A DNA stretch of 64,000 bases from Allofrancisella frigidaquae (GTDB lineage Bacteria; Pseudomonadota; Gammaproteobacteria; Francisellales; Francisellaceae): positions 1,550,001 through 1,614,000 of the forward strand of contig NZ_CP038017.1 in NCBI RefSeq assembly GCF_012222825.1, read 5' to 3'. Made by a program: the position numbers and the translations under genes. Shown in pieces: positions 1 through 9,055 of the stretch. The notes under the pieces were generated by a model. The model had not been told where the DNA came from. It saw only the letters and a list, made by a program, of their open reading frames with translations, and did not search any database. The stretch's first letter is position 1. Each line of letters starts with the position of its first letter.

Positions 1-300
1 GATGTTAGTCACTTTTTTATTACTTTTTTTTGACTTACTAGTGTCTTTTAATTTATATTTCCAACATCTAAGATCTCCAGCAACATCGTATTCACAATTA
101 TATTCCTTGGCATTTTCAATATCATAATTTTCACCATATTTTTTTAGTTTACTATCATCACGATAATCATCTTCTTTAGTTGCAAAGTTGTTTTCCGTTT
201 GAGGATTATAATTATCAAAGAAAGTTTGTGAAAAAGTATCTGTTGCAAAAACTGGATAGAAAACATATAAGAATATAACTAAAAGTATCGTTTTTTTCAT
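1..300 (-). CDS. Partial secreted protein, unknown function
   Basis: An open frame runs from an ATG at 300 to the window edge with no stop, giving 100 residues of a longer protein. It begins with a signal peptide (MKKTILLVIFLYVFYPVFA), with likely cleavage after the VFA motif. The mature part is polar and rich in Asp, Asn and Lys, contains two cysteines (Cys73 and Cys79) that could form a disulfide in the periplasm, and becomes Lys/Ser-rich toward the edge. I do not recognise the family. Export is well supported; function is unknown. Confidence 0.6.
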   Translation of the reverse strand, partial: MKKTILLVIFLYVFYPVFATDTFSQTFFDNYNPQTENNFATKEDDYRDDSKLKKYGENYDIENAKEYNCEYDVAGDLRCWKYKLKDTSKSKKSNKKVTNI

Positions 301-375
301 ATTAAAAAATTTATTTCGAAAGCTGCTAATAATAATCTTAAGCAAAGTTATATCAAAATGCTAGAGGATTAGAGT

Positions 376-939
376 TTATAAGAATAACTTCTGTTCCCAA
401 TAACGCAGAAAATTGAAGAACTTCTCTTCTTTAGAGTAATTTTGTCTATCAACATATGGCTTAGTAATTAATATAGGGTAGCTTCCAACGATTATACAAG
501 CTAAACAACCTGTAAGTAATCTATCGTCAACTAAAGCTATTTCTTTCATATCACAGTTTAATAAACTTTGTATTTTTAAAAGACCTTCAGGATAAGGTTT
601 TTTTGCAACGTCTGATATAAACCTGATTTGTGGATAATTTTTTCTAAAATACTCTAATCTTTGATTAGTTGGTTTATTTGAAAGAATAAAAATCTTTTCT
701 TCTCCAAACTTTAGAGCAAAATTGTCTAACCATGTTTTTACTTCAGGATATATTTTCGGTTTACCATGACTAGCTAACACGCCATCAAAATCTAAAGCCA
801 AATACTTTATACCCTTTTGCTTTAAAAATGTAGATTCAAGCTGTATAACACTTTCTAGAGCGTGATCTTTTCTGATATTCTTTAGCTCTTTTTTGTGTTT
901 TAACATCTTGTTAAAAGTGTATATAGATCTTTTAAACAT
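376..939 (-). CDS. HAD-superfamily (YqeG-like, subfamily IIIA) phosphatase
   Basis: This 187-aa protein has the HAD motifs in order. Motif I is DFDGVL (about residues 50-55) with the nucleophile and acid/base aspartates, motif II is SNK (about 87-89), then a KKPYPEG loop with the motif III lysine, and motif IV is DDRLLTG (about 138-144). The order and size match YqeG-type HAD phosphatases, presumed cytosolic with an unknown substrate. The gene ends the minus-strand run murC-rsmI-HAD and starts one base after the rsmI stop, so the two are probably co-transcribed. The basic N-terminal 45 residues are unassigned. Confidence 0.8.
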   Translation of the reverse strand: MFKRSIYTFNKMLKHKKELKNIRKDHALESVIQLESTFLKQKGIKYLALDFDGVLASHGKPKIYPEVKTWLDNFALKFGEEKIFILSNKPTNQRLEYFRKNYPQIRFISDVAKKPYPEGLLKIQSLLNCDMKEIALVDDRLLTGCLACIIVGSYPILITKPYVDRQNYSKEEKFFNFLRYWEQKLFL

Positions 940-940
940 C

Positions 941-1807
941 CTAATCTTCCAAATCTTTTTTTAACTGTAATGCTTTTTCATAGACTTCATTTTTTTTTAA
1001 GTCTAAAATTTTAGTTGTTATTTTGACAGCCTTTTTAAGAGGAAGCTCTAGCAATAATTCTTTCAAAAGAGTTTCCTGATCAATACTAGAATCTACTGTT
1101 AGCTGATCATTGTTATTGCAATCTAAAAGAATAACGAACTCTCCTTTTAGCCTATTAGGATTATCCACAAAGTATTTTTTTATTTCACAAGCTTTTCCAC
1201 TTATAAGCTGCTCAAACTGCTTGGTTAACTCTTTTGCGACAACTATATTACAAGCTGGTAAAACCTCACTAATATCGTCTAATAAATATGTTATTCTATG
1301 TACTGATTCATAAATTATCACTGTTGAATTTAGCTTGATAAAGCTTTCTAAATCTTGCTGCCTTTTATTCTTTTTAGATGATAAAAAACCTTTAAAAATG
1401 AAACTATCTGATGGCAACCCAGCTACTGATAAGGCTGTAATTACAGCACTAACCCCTGGAATAGGCATTATTGTATAACCATTTTTACGTAAGGTAGCTA
1501 CGATTTTATAACCCGGATCAGATATTAAAGGAGTACCAGCATCACTAACAAGAGCTATATTTTTATTATCATCTAAAAGTTGCTTTACTTGCTCTATGCG
1601 TTGCTCTTCATTAAAGTCATGACACGAGATCAATTTTTGCTGATTTTTAATATTTAGGTTAGATAATAGTTTACCAGTTACCCTAGTATCTTCTGCTAAG
1701 ATGATTTCTACTTTTTTTAGGGTTTCTATAGCCCTAAGCGTTATATCTTGAAGATTCCCTATAGGTGTTGCAACCACGTATAATATTCCTTTTTCTAAAT
1801 TACTCAC
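941..1807 (-). CDS. rsmI: 16S rRNA (cytidine-2'-O)-methyltransferase RsmI
   Basis: The 288-aa protein belongs to the tetrapyrrole methylase fold family. The N-terminus has the RsmI signature VVATPIGNLQDITLRA, followed by AEDTR, SCHDFNE and the glycine-rich SDAGTPLISDPGY SAM-binding segment, then PGVSA. Length and motif order are typical of RsmI, which methylates the 2'-OH of C1402 of 16S rRNA using SAM. It overlaps the 3' end of murC by 8 bases and lies one base upstream of the HAD phosphatase gene, suggesting a shared transcript. Confidence 0.95.
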   Translation of the reverse strand: MSNLEKGILYVVATPIGNLQDITLRAIETLKKVEIILAEDTRVTGKLLSNLNIKNQQKLISCHDFNEEQRIEQVKQLLDDNKNIALVSDAGTPLISDPGYKIVATLRKNGYTIMPIPGVSAVITALSVAGLPSDSFIFKGFLSSKKNKRQQDLESFIKLNSTVIIYESVHRITYLLDDISEVLPACNIVVAKELTKQFEQLISGKACEIKKYFVDNPNRLKGEFVILLDCNNNDQLTVDSSIDQETLLKELLLELPLKKAVKITTKILDLKKNEVYEKALQLKKDLED

Positions 1808-3155
1808 CTAACATCTCCACTAGATTTGTTATGTCACCCGCCCCTTGAACCAAAACTACATAACCATCATCAATAACATTTTCTAGCTCTGATATTGCTT
1901 GGCTAAAATCCCCTACCAGAATACAGTTTGATAATTGTTTTGATAAGTCTAAACTTGTTGCACCATCTATAATATCCTCACCTGCAGAGTATGTTGGAAG
2001 TAAGATAAGCTTATCTGCTATCGCTAAAGCTTTAGTCCAATCATCAAAAAGATCTCTATTTCTGCTATAGCGATGAGGCTGAAATATATGAATAATTTTT
2101 TTATTAGGATACTTATCTTTAACTGCACTTAGACAATTAATGACTTCAACCGGATGATGCCCATAGTCATCAATTACTTGCACTGTATGGCTTGAGATAG
2201 TTTTAGTGTATATATCAAACCTTCTTACTACTCCAGCTACTTGCTTAAGAGCTTTTTTAATTTGGCTATACTTAAAACCCAAATCTAAACAGCTTACTAC
2301 ACAAGCTGTTATGTTCAAAATGTTATATCTACCTGGTAAAATAGTGCAAAAGTCTAACTTTTGCTGATTATAGAAAATACTAAATTTAGTGTAACCATCT
2401 TCTATTTGGTAGCCTGCAATCTTAGCATCAGCATTATTAGCAAAACCATAAGTAGTTATTTTTTTTCCTCCAAAACTATATTTTTCTAACAAATCTTGGC
2501 AACCCTTATCATCTAGACACAAATAGATACTTTCGACACTCTCTTTGAATAAGAAAACGTAAAAATTTTTCAGTAAATTATCATAACTATTTTTATATGT
2601 AGACATATGATCTTTATCAATGTTCGTGACTACTATACTAGTCGGATCTAAGTGTAAAAAAGAAGCATCACTTTCATCTGCTTCTATAACTAACTTACCT
2701 GTACCATTTATATCTATATTTGAATTAGTATGCTTAACTACGCCTCCTACAACAAAACTACTAGTTCTATCTAATTGCTGTAATAACGTCGCTAGTACAC
2801 TTGAAGTAGTTGTTTTCCCATGAGTTCCCGTAATCGCTACACTATACTTAAAATCCCTCATTAATATAGCTAAAAACATAGCTCTTTGTAAACAAAGTAT
2901 ATTAAATTGACGAGCTTTAGATAATAAAGGGTGATCACCTTTAATAGCACTAGAGTAGACAACCATATCATACTCTTCTACATCAGTTTCTAGAGGATTA
3001 GAAAAAACGTTTACCCCCAAAGATTCTAGCTTAGCTGTAAGTTTACTTGGTTTGCTATCATACCCAGCAACTGTTGCTCCAAGCTTTTTAGCTGCTATAG
3101 CTAAAGCTGAAACGCCTATACCACCGACTCCTAGAAACAATATTTTCTTATTCAA
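1800..3155 (-). CDS. murC: UDP-N-acetylmuramate--L-alanine ligase
   Basis: The 451-aa Mur ligase has an N-terminal Rossmann segment GVGGIGVSALA (residues 9-19) that binds the UDP-sugar, the ATP P-loop TGTHGKTTT (about 109-117), the EADESDASF metal/substrate segment (about 158-166), and the C-terminal domain with DDYGHHPVE and QPHRYSR. These are MurC features; the Mpl recycling ligase has a different N-terminus. It adds L-Ala to UDP-MurNAc in the cytosol. The protein is slightly shorter than many MurC proteins but no motif is missing. It overlaps rsmI by 8 bases. Confidence 0.9.
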   Translation of the reverse strand: MNKKILFLGVGGIGVSALAIAAKKLGATVAGYDSKPSKLTAKLESLGVNVFSNPLETDVEEYDMVVYSSAIKGDHPLLSKARQFNILCLQRAMFLAILMRDFKYSVAITGTHGKTTTSSVLATLLQQLDRTSSFVVGGVVKHTNSNIDINGTGKLVIEADESDASFLHLDPTSIVVTNIDKDHMSTYKNSYDNLLKNFYVFLFKESVESIYLCLDDKGCQDLLEKYSFGGKKITTYGFANNADAKIAGYQIEDGYTKFSIFYNQQKLDFCTILPGRYNILNITACVVSCLDLGFKYSQIKKALKQVAGVVRRFDIYTKTISSHTVQVIDDYGHHPVEVINCLSAVKDKYPNKKIIHIFQPHRYSRNRDLFDDWTKALAIADKLILLPTYSAGEDIIDGATSLDLSKQLSNCILVGDFSQAISELENVIDDGYVVLVQGAGDITNLVEMLGE

Positions 3156-3228
3156 TCTAACCTACACTAAACATTTTCATGCCAGAGTTTTATATACTTT
3201 ATATTTTACCACAACTAAAATATTTGTT

Positions 3229-4002
3229 TTAAATCCCTCGCCAATATTTAAAAACAGCTTTGCTAAGCTCAAGTAACATTCCTTTACCATCTATAGCTTT
3301 GATACCATTGTTTTGACACCATTGCGTAAAGACTGTACCAGTTTCAGAATACATAAGATCATAAGCTAGAGCCTTTTCATTAAAATTTTCTACAGTTAAT
3401 GGTAAAAACTCTTTAGATATACTTGACGATGTTGAATTTATGACTATATCAAAACATTTTGAAATATTTTCAAAATCTTCAATTTCAATGTCACATTTAT
3501 ATTTAAATAGGCTTTTAATAACTAAAGCTTTTTCTTTAGTGCGGTTTGTTATAGTTAAGGATTTAGGTTTTTCTTTTATAATTGCAGCTACCACAGCTTT
3601 AGCTGCACCACCTGCCCCTACTACAAGAACATCTTTATTCTGAAAACCTACTTTATGATTGTTTTTTATATCATTAACTATTCCCAAACCATCGTAATTT
3701 AAGGCAATCATTTTACGATCAGGTGTAAATATAACATTACTAGCTGCTTTAACGTCTTTTGCAATATCGTCCGCATCATCACATAGTTCAAAAACTCTTT
3801 CTTTATGGGGAACTGTTACACTTAAACCTTTTATTTGCGGGTTAGCTTTAAACTCTTTGATTTTTTGCTCTAAGTCTTCTGGTGCAATTTCTATTGCCGT
3901 AAAAAGCATGTCCTGGTTGTACTGTTTAGCTAATTCCATTTGGATTTTAGGGGAAAGACTATGTTTAACTGGATAGCCTATGACATGATATAAATCTTGC
4001 AT
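3229..4002 (-). CDS. aroE: Shikimate dehydrogenase (NADP+)
   Basis: The 257-aa protein starts with the AroE signature YHVIGYPVKHSLSPKIQ. The substrate-binding loop SVTVPHKE (about residues 80-87) carries the catalytic lysine, NYDGLGIVND (about 118-127) supplies the Asn/Asp pair, VVGAGGAAKAV is the NADP Rossmann motif, TNRT follows, and the C-terminal DGKGMLLEL segment completes the family. It reduces 3-dehydroshikimate in aromatic amino acid synthesis. It is read in the same direction as murC with 73 bases between them. Confidence 0.93.
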   Translation of the reverse strand: MQDLYHVIGYPVKHSLSPKIQMELAKQYNQDMLFTAIEIAPEDLEQKIKEFKANPQIKGLSVTVPHKERVFELCDDADDIAKDVKAASNVIFTPDRKMIALNYDGLGIVNDIKNNHKVGFQNKDVLVVGAGGAAKAVVAAIIKEKPKSLTITNRTKEKALVIKSLFKYKCDIEIEDFENISKCFDIVINSTSSSISKEFLPLTVENFNEKALAYDLMYSETGTVFTQWCQNNGIKAIDGKGMLLELSKAVFKYWRGI

Positions 4003-4238
4003 ATCAATTAAAACTGGTACTCTATTAGTTTTTAATTATAGCATGCAGACATGTTTATAAAATTGGTTTTTACTTAAATTTAGTCTACAAAAGAATCTCT
4101 TGCTAAAGACAGAACACGTAACATATAGTTAAGTCTGTTAAATCTTAACAAACATACCTTATCTGATTCTAGAAACTTTTTATACTATTTGTATATTTAT
4201 TTTTATGACTTCCTAACAAATAAAGTCGTAATCTATAA

Positions 4239-5201
4239 TCATTTAGGACAATAGCCCCAAATTTTTAAAAACTCATCAAAACTTTCTCTAAAAGCAGCAA
4301 TAATCTCTTTCCTATCAGTTAAATACTTAGACACTATTATAAGTTGCTCTTCCATAAATACATCTGAAGTTAATCCCTCTATTTTGGCTATTCCTTCTTT
4401 TCCTTCTAATAAAATGTTTGCTGCATGTTCCGGTAGAATACAAATCCCCAAACCACTTTCTATAAATTTGACTTTAAGGGTATCATCCTCAACAACATAT
4501 TTTATATTATTTATAGGGTAGCTTTTATTTTCACTACCACTTTCAAAGCCAAAACTATGATTAACCATCTCATCACGCCTAAATACAAAAGGTGCTTTAG
4601 AAACGCTATTTGGGTCTGTAAGTTTATTTGCTTCAATATACTCTTTTTTCGCATAGAGGTTAGAATGTATAGTGGTTGAATCAATTGTATAACAAACTAT
4701 CCATCGGTCTTGGTCAATTACATGTAAATCTCTAGAATTTATAACTGCAATGTCATAATTATCTAATTGATAATGGTAACTTTTGTTTTGATATAAAAAA
4801 TAGCTATCAAAAGTAAATGTGTAAGCTGGATTTATTTCATTTAGCTTAGGTAAAACATACGGAATAGTAAAATTTAAACCAGCTCGAGTACTTAAGACGC
4901 GTATAGAGAAAGAGTTGTCTAAACCTTTATATTTCACTCTATTAATAATACCTTCAAGGTCAAAATACAACTTATGACACGAATGATAGTATTTCATCCC
5001 ATTTTTAGTTATAACTATCTTATTGTGGACATTTTGGTAAAGGTTTATATCTAAATACTTTTCTAAAGCCTCAAGCTTACTCTTAACTGTATTTAATTCT
5101 ACAGAATAAAAGTTTTTCACAGCAGTGTAGGACCCCATTTCGACTAACGCTATAAAATATCTTGTAGCTTCAATAATATTTTTATCAACCGCTTGTTTCA
5201 T
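4239..5201 (-). CDS. LysR-family transcriptional regulator
   Basis: I place the start at 5201 rather than 5219 because GGAGAG lies 7 bases upstream of the internal ATG, giving 320 aa. Residues 5-65 form the LysR winged helix-turn-helix (FIALVEMGSYTAVKNFY, then VKSKLEALEKYLDINLYQN). The rest matches a periplasmic-binding-like effector domain with the usual late segment LKVKFIESGLGICILPEHAA. The target and inducer are unknown. It borders the accessory block that starts with the 5755 gene, so it could control that side, but this is only positional. Confidence 0.85.
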   Translation of the reverse strand: MKQAVDKNIIEATRYFIALVEMGSYTAVKNFYSVELNTVKSKLEALEKYLDINLYQNVHNKIVITKNGMKYYHSCHKLYFDLEGIINRVKYKGLDNSFSIRVLSTRAGLNFTIPYVLPKLNEINPAYTFTFDSYFLYQNKSYHYQLDNYDIAVINSRDLHVIDQDRWIVCYTIDSTTIHSNLYAKKEYIEANKLTDPNSVSKAPFVFRRDEMVNHSFGFESGSENKSYPINNIKYVVEDDTLKVKFIESGLGICILPEHAANILLEGKEGIAKIEGLTSDVFMEEQLIIVSKYLTDRKEIIAAFRESFDEFLKIWGYCPK

Positions 5202-5754
5202 TGCAACTCTCCAAATCACATAGTTATAAAATAGATTATAATAGTTATGTGTTTATTTCGCAAAATTTATTGGTCAAAATTATTATTTGATGAACTGTGA
5301 GTTTAAAATTAAAAACTGGAGTAATTGAAATAATTTTACTATTCTATAACTTTTTGCTATTTATTTAGAGAGTGAAAATTTACATACTTTTTAAATAATC
5401 CGTGCGAATTCCTGTACACCTTTACCTTTTTTAGTTATTTATGCAAATTTTTCTCTTATTTTTGATTCCTTATAAAACTTTGCTAACTCAAAATTTAGGT
5501 CTCTTAGCAATATTTCTTTGAATACCTATCCTTTTACCTAGTTTCTTTACAAAATTAAGAGTCATATGCGAAATGTATTCTTGTCTATTAACGCAAAATC
5601 TAAAAACTTTTACAATAACGCATAAAATTATTCTATAGAATTGACAATTCTACCCAATATGAGAAACTTGATACATGGTCGAATAAAAAATGAAAGCTAT
5701 TTAATAAAATTTAATAAAATATGGGTGTAAAATACATCATCTGAGGAAAACGAC
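5202..5754. other. Intergenic region between the LysR gene and the 494-aa orphan
   Basis: About 550 bases of very AT-rich DNA without a credible gene. It lies between divergently read genes and must hold promoters for both. The only clear structure is the palindrome at 5636-5652. I see no tRNA, repeat array or transposon end here. Confidence 0.6.
5636..5652. promoter_or_regulatory. Perfect 17-bp palindrome, candidate operator
   Basis: TAGAATTG-A-CAATTCTA is a perfect inverted repeat with 8-bp arms and a 1-base centre. It overlaps a second palindrome, ATTCTATAGAAT (5630-5641). It sits about 100 bases upstream of the start codon of the 494-aa gene and contains TTGACA (5641-5646), which could be a -35 box, although no good -10 lies at the right distance. 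A regulator dimer could bind here; no protein can be assigned from the sequence. Confidence 0.3.
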
Positions 5755-7239
5755 ATGGCAGATATCCCAAAAATCATATCAGAAGAAGCTTTAATTGAGG
5801 CTTTTTTAAAAGGCATCTCTAATTTTAACGAATTATATAAACTACAGAGCAACAAGAACATTATTAGTAGTAATATAGGCAACCTTTTTTTGCAAAAAAA
5901 CCAAAGCGTACACACCAATAATATTACTTCAGTGGAAGTTGAAAAAGCTAATAATATTAAGGCTGCTTTAATTCGTATGCGTGATCATGATGATGACCGG
6001 GCTGCTTTGAATGAATTTTTTAAAAATTTCGGGAATACTCTTCTTAATTTAAGTAGTAATAAAGAAGACGATAATAAAAGAAGATTTATAACCTCACACT
6101 ACTCATTCATTGCTCTAGCAGTATTCCACAATGCATGTATAGTAACAGATAAGTATAATGATTATTTAAATATGGGTGATCTACTGAAATGCTACCTTAC
6201 CCCTGATACTCTACAACCTAAGGTCACTAAAAATCTTTTTAATACTGTAGGAAGGTCCTTAAGTAATTTTTCTGATCCCAACTATAAATATTTGGATGAT
6301 AATAATGTAGATTTTGATTACAGATCAGTCATGCAAGTAAGTGATACTGATAAACTATGGGCCTTCTTATGTGGAGAACCTCAATTTAGAAATAAAATTA
6401 AAGCACTACTTGGAAATGAAAAATACGACCATTATACAGATCTAAATAGAAAAATCGAACGGTGTATACAAAATAAAGACATTGTAGATAATCATCTTGA
6501 TGAGGTAGTCAGCGAAGCCGCATCTAAAGCTATAAAAAAATCTTTTAATAATATAACAAATACTTTTAAGATCAAACAGTTAATCTGTGAAGCAATTATC
6601 GCCTACCAAGGAAAATACCAAGAAAAAACTGGCTCTCCTCCTACAGGGTCTGAAGCAATTAACATAGCAAAAGGTAAAGCTCAAACTTTTGCTTTTGGTT
6701 CTTTGGATCCACATATAGGTAATGAAATTACTTCCCTAATGGGTGGCTCAAATCCCACAGGATCTTTAAAAATCCTGCAATCAATATTTCCACCAGGTGT
6801 TATTAGCAAAATGGCATCAGGGTTAATTGCAGAATTATTGGCAATAGCAACAACATCAAAGGGATATGGCTTTATTAATCGACATGGGATAACAGGGCAA
6901 ACTCGAGCAATTTTACTAAAATTCTATATAGAAATGCTTACAACGCACCTTAATAATAGTTACGATTATACTTTCTCATTAACAAAAGATGAAGATATTA
7001 TATCTTACTGTAACAATATAGCCGGCATTAAGGATCTATTTATAGAAAGCTATAAAAATGCTGCTGTTTTGCTTCCAAACAAGAAACAAAATGGTAGCTT
7101 TTACTACTATCTGGAAATGTATGCTAACCCATCTAAAAACTATGAAGGTGTCACCATATCCAAAGCAACTATGGATGCGTGGAATAAAGATAAACTTAAG
7201 ACTCACTATAAGACGGATAATAATCAACTACTTCTATAA
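5755..7239 (+). CDS. Unknown 494-aa protein of the accessory block
   Basis: The gene starts at an ATG preceded by TGAGGA at a suitable distance. The protein is soluble, mostly helical, and rich in Asn, Asp and Lys. It has no signal peptide. A hydrophobic, glycine-containing stretch occurs around residues 350-375 (PPGVISKMASGLIAELLAIA), too broken for a confident membrane span. I recognise no catalytic motif or family. It is the only gene in the block transcribed rightward besides the small 13196 gene and is convergent with the 546-aa gene. Its neighbours have host-directed domains, so an effector role is possible but unproven. Confidence 0.6.
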   Translation: MADIPKIISEEALIEAFLKGISNFNELYKLQSNKNIISSNIGNLFLQKNQSVHTNNITSVEVEKANNIKAALIRMRDHDDDRAALNEFFKNFGNTLLNLSSNKEDDNKRRFITSHYSFIALAVFHNACIVTDKYNDYLNMGDLLKCYLTPDTLQPKVTKNLFNTVGRSLSNFSDPNYKYLDDNNVDFDYRSVMQVSDTDKLWAFLCGEPQFRNKIKALLGNEKYDHYTDLNRKIERCIQNKDIVDNHLDEVVSEAASKAIKKSFNNITNTFKIKQLICEAIIAYQGKYQEKTGSPPTGSEAINIAKGKAQTFAFGSLDPHIGNEITSLMGGSNPTGSLKILQSIFPPGVISKMASGLIAELLAIATTSKGYGFINRHGITGQTRAILLKFYIEMLTTHLNNSYDYTFSLTKDEDIISYCNNIAGIKDLFIESYKNAAVLLPNKKQNGSFYYYLEMYANPSKNYEGVTISKATMDAWNKDKLKTHYKTDNNQLLL

Positions 7240-7343
7240 ACTTATTAACCGATATCAAACAACTTATGAAAATGTTAACACGCTTTGGCTTTGTAATTAA
7301 ATGTTACTTATCCTTTAACTCTTTGTTCAGCTTTACCTTTACC

Positions 7344-8984
7344 CTAAAAAAATCTTGTGATTGATGACGTTTTATAAATTACATATGCTAAAGCAGCTGA
7401 GGCCCCAAAAAGCATCGTGACATCAGTAGGTGTGCCATTGGTGTGAATTATATCTATTAATTCATCGTTTATAGGATTGTTATGTAAATAACCTCCATGT
7501 TCTTTAATAAAGCTACTAATCTCACCGATTTCAGCCCCAGAGGTATTAATATTTTTTTTATACTCTTTAGTGTCTGCCAACAAAGATATTAGCTCCCTTA
7601 GCAAATGCAATGATCCATTAGAATTAAAGCCTGGGGTGATAGATATCTTCCTTTTAGCGGCAGATAAAAACTCACTATCTCCGTTATTCCTTACAAAAGT
7701 GTAAATCAACTCATCCAAAGCTTTGCTTGGGTTTATTTCGTAAAGCAATACATTCGTAGTTTTATTTAAAAAACCACAAACAATATTCTTAAATTCTTCA
7801 TTAGTATTAAAGACAATTTCTCCACATATTTCTAAATAGCATTCTATCGCAGAGGAAATAGAGTGTATAAAAACACACACTAAAAATGCTTTATGAATAT
7901 CTAATAATGCTTCTAATGATTGTTGGTCAAAATACTGCTTTTTCTTTAGCCCTGAGTGGTGATATGACTTATCAGGAATCAAATTTCCATTTAAAGGGAG
8001 GGCAAAATTTCTCGCCCTTAATTGTGTTGTGGTGTATCCTGTAATCTTTTTACTTAAAGCGTACTTTTTAATGTTATCTAGTTTCAATAACGCTTTATTT
8101 AAAGTGTCTTCACATTTAGATAAAAAGCTAATTACTAAATCTTCTTTACTGGGTTTTTTAATTTTGTTAAAAACTAAATGGTTCATCCCATCTGATGGTA
8201 TATGATTATTAGGTCGCTTTTTATTGATTAAATCATCAATAATATGCATGTTTGAAATCTCTCTAGAGGTATTAAAAATAAATTCTATTAACTCTTGGTA
8301 GCGGCCATCATGAGCGTTCTGCAGTTCATCTGATGTTATAATAGTTAGTATTATTTCATTATTGTATGTAGCTACTCTTTTTATATCTTTAAATTGCTTA
8401 ACTTTTCCGTAGTTATAATAATTTAACATAGATTCTTTTAATACAAGAATAGATTCCTTTTTAACTTGTCTTATTACTTCAATAAACCTTTTTGATCTCC
8501 CTTGATAAAAATATTCATCAGTTTCTAGACTTGTATAAAATTTAATTCGCTTAGCTATTTCTAGTAAAGCATAATTAGAGTATTGATATCTACATAATTT
8601 GCTCTTTATCCACTCTAACTCTATTTGCGCCACAATACCTCTTATAATATCTGGAGAAGTAAGCCATTCCGAGTCATGTGAATGAAAATAGTTTTGAAAT
8701 ACGTTTGAGATAGTTATTGCAAGAGATGTAAATTTCCCATGAGGGTCTTCTATCAATTTTGACCTACCTTCAAGTCGTGCTTTTTTAAGGTTTTCTTGTG
8801 TTAAATCGTTTGAATAACTGTACCATCTTTTTGGTCCAAATTCCCCGATTAGAAAAAAACTAAACATTCTATGAGGTGTTAAGTCAATTCCATATTTTTC
8901 TTTATCTACATAAATATTACTTTGTTCATAGTACTTGAATATACGGTTTAGCGTATTAAATTGGTTTTCATTTAATTTTGCCAT
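7344..8984 (-). CDS. Unknown 546-aa protein, relative of the 618-aa neighbour
   Basis: The start is supported by GAGG upstream of the ATG. The protein is largely alpha-helical with many Lys, Asn, Ile and Tyr residues. The last about 27 residues contain a single hydrophobic segment (MLFGASAALAYVIYKTS) that looks like a C-terminal membrane tail. Its N-terminal 200 residues follow the same pattern as the protein encoded at 9056-10912 (an initial short helix, then a Tyr-rich helical segment with conserved spacing), so the two look like diverged paralogs. No catalytic motif is visible. It is read in the same direction as the next two genes, with gaps of about 70 bases. Confidence 0.6.
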   Translation of the reverse strand: MAKLNENQFNTLNRIFKYYEQSNIYVDKEKYGIDLTPHRMFSFFLIGEFGPKRWYSYSNDLTQENLKKARLEGRSKLIEDPHGKFTSLAITISNVFQNYFHSHDSEWLTSPDIIRGIVAQIELEWIKSKLCRYQYSNYALLEIAKRIKFYTSLETDEYFYQGRSKRFIEVIRQVKKESILVLKESMLNYYNYGKVKQFKDIKRVATYNNEIILTIITSDELQNAHDGRYQELIEFIFNTSREISNMHIIDDLINKKRPNNHIPSDGMNHLVFNKIKKPSKEDLVISFLSKCEDTLNKALLKLDNIKKYALSKKITGYTTTQLRARNFALPLNGNLIPDKSYHHSGLKKKQYFDQQSLEALLDIHKAFLVCVFIHSISSAIECYLEICGEIVFNTNEEFKNIVCGFLNKTTNVLLYEINPSKALDELIYTFVRNNGDSEFLSAAKRKISITPGFNSNGSLHLLRELISLLADTKEYKKNINTSGAEIGEISSFIKEHGGYLHNNPINDELIDIIHTNGTPTDVTMLFGASAALAYVIYKTSSITRFF

Positions 8985-9055
8985 AATTTGCCTCTTTATT
9001 TAAATCTATATCTTATAACAAAGACTTAACTAGGTTTATTTTACATAGAGATTAT

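Noticed and set aside
1110-1313. Plus-strand frame of 67 codons inside rsmI
   Set aside because: It lies antisense to a well-supported gene and has no ribosome site or recognisable motif.
7058-7300. 80-codon frame overlapping the end of the 494-aa gene
   Set aside because: It shares most of its length with the longer gene in another frame and has no independent ribosome site; it is a shadow.
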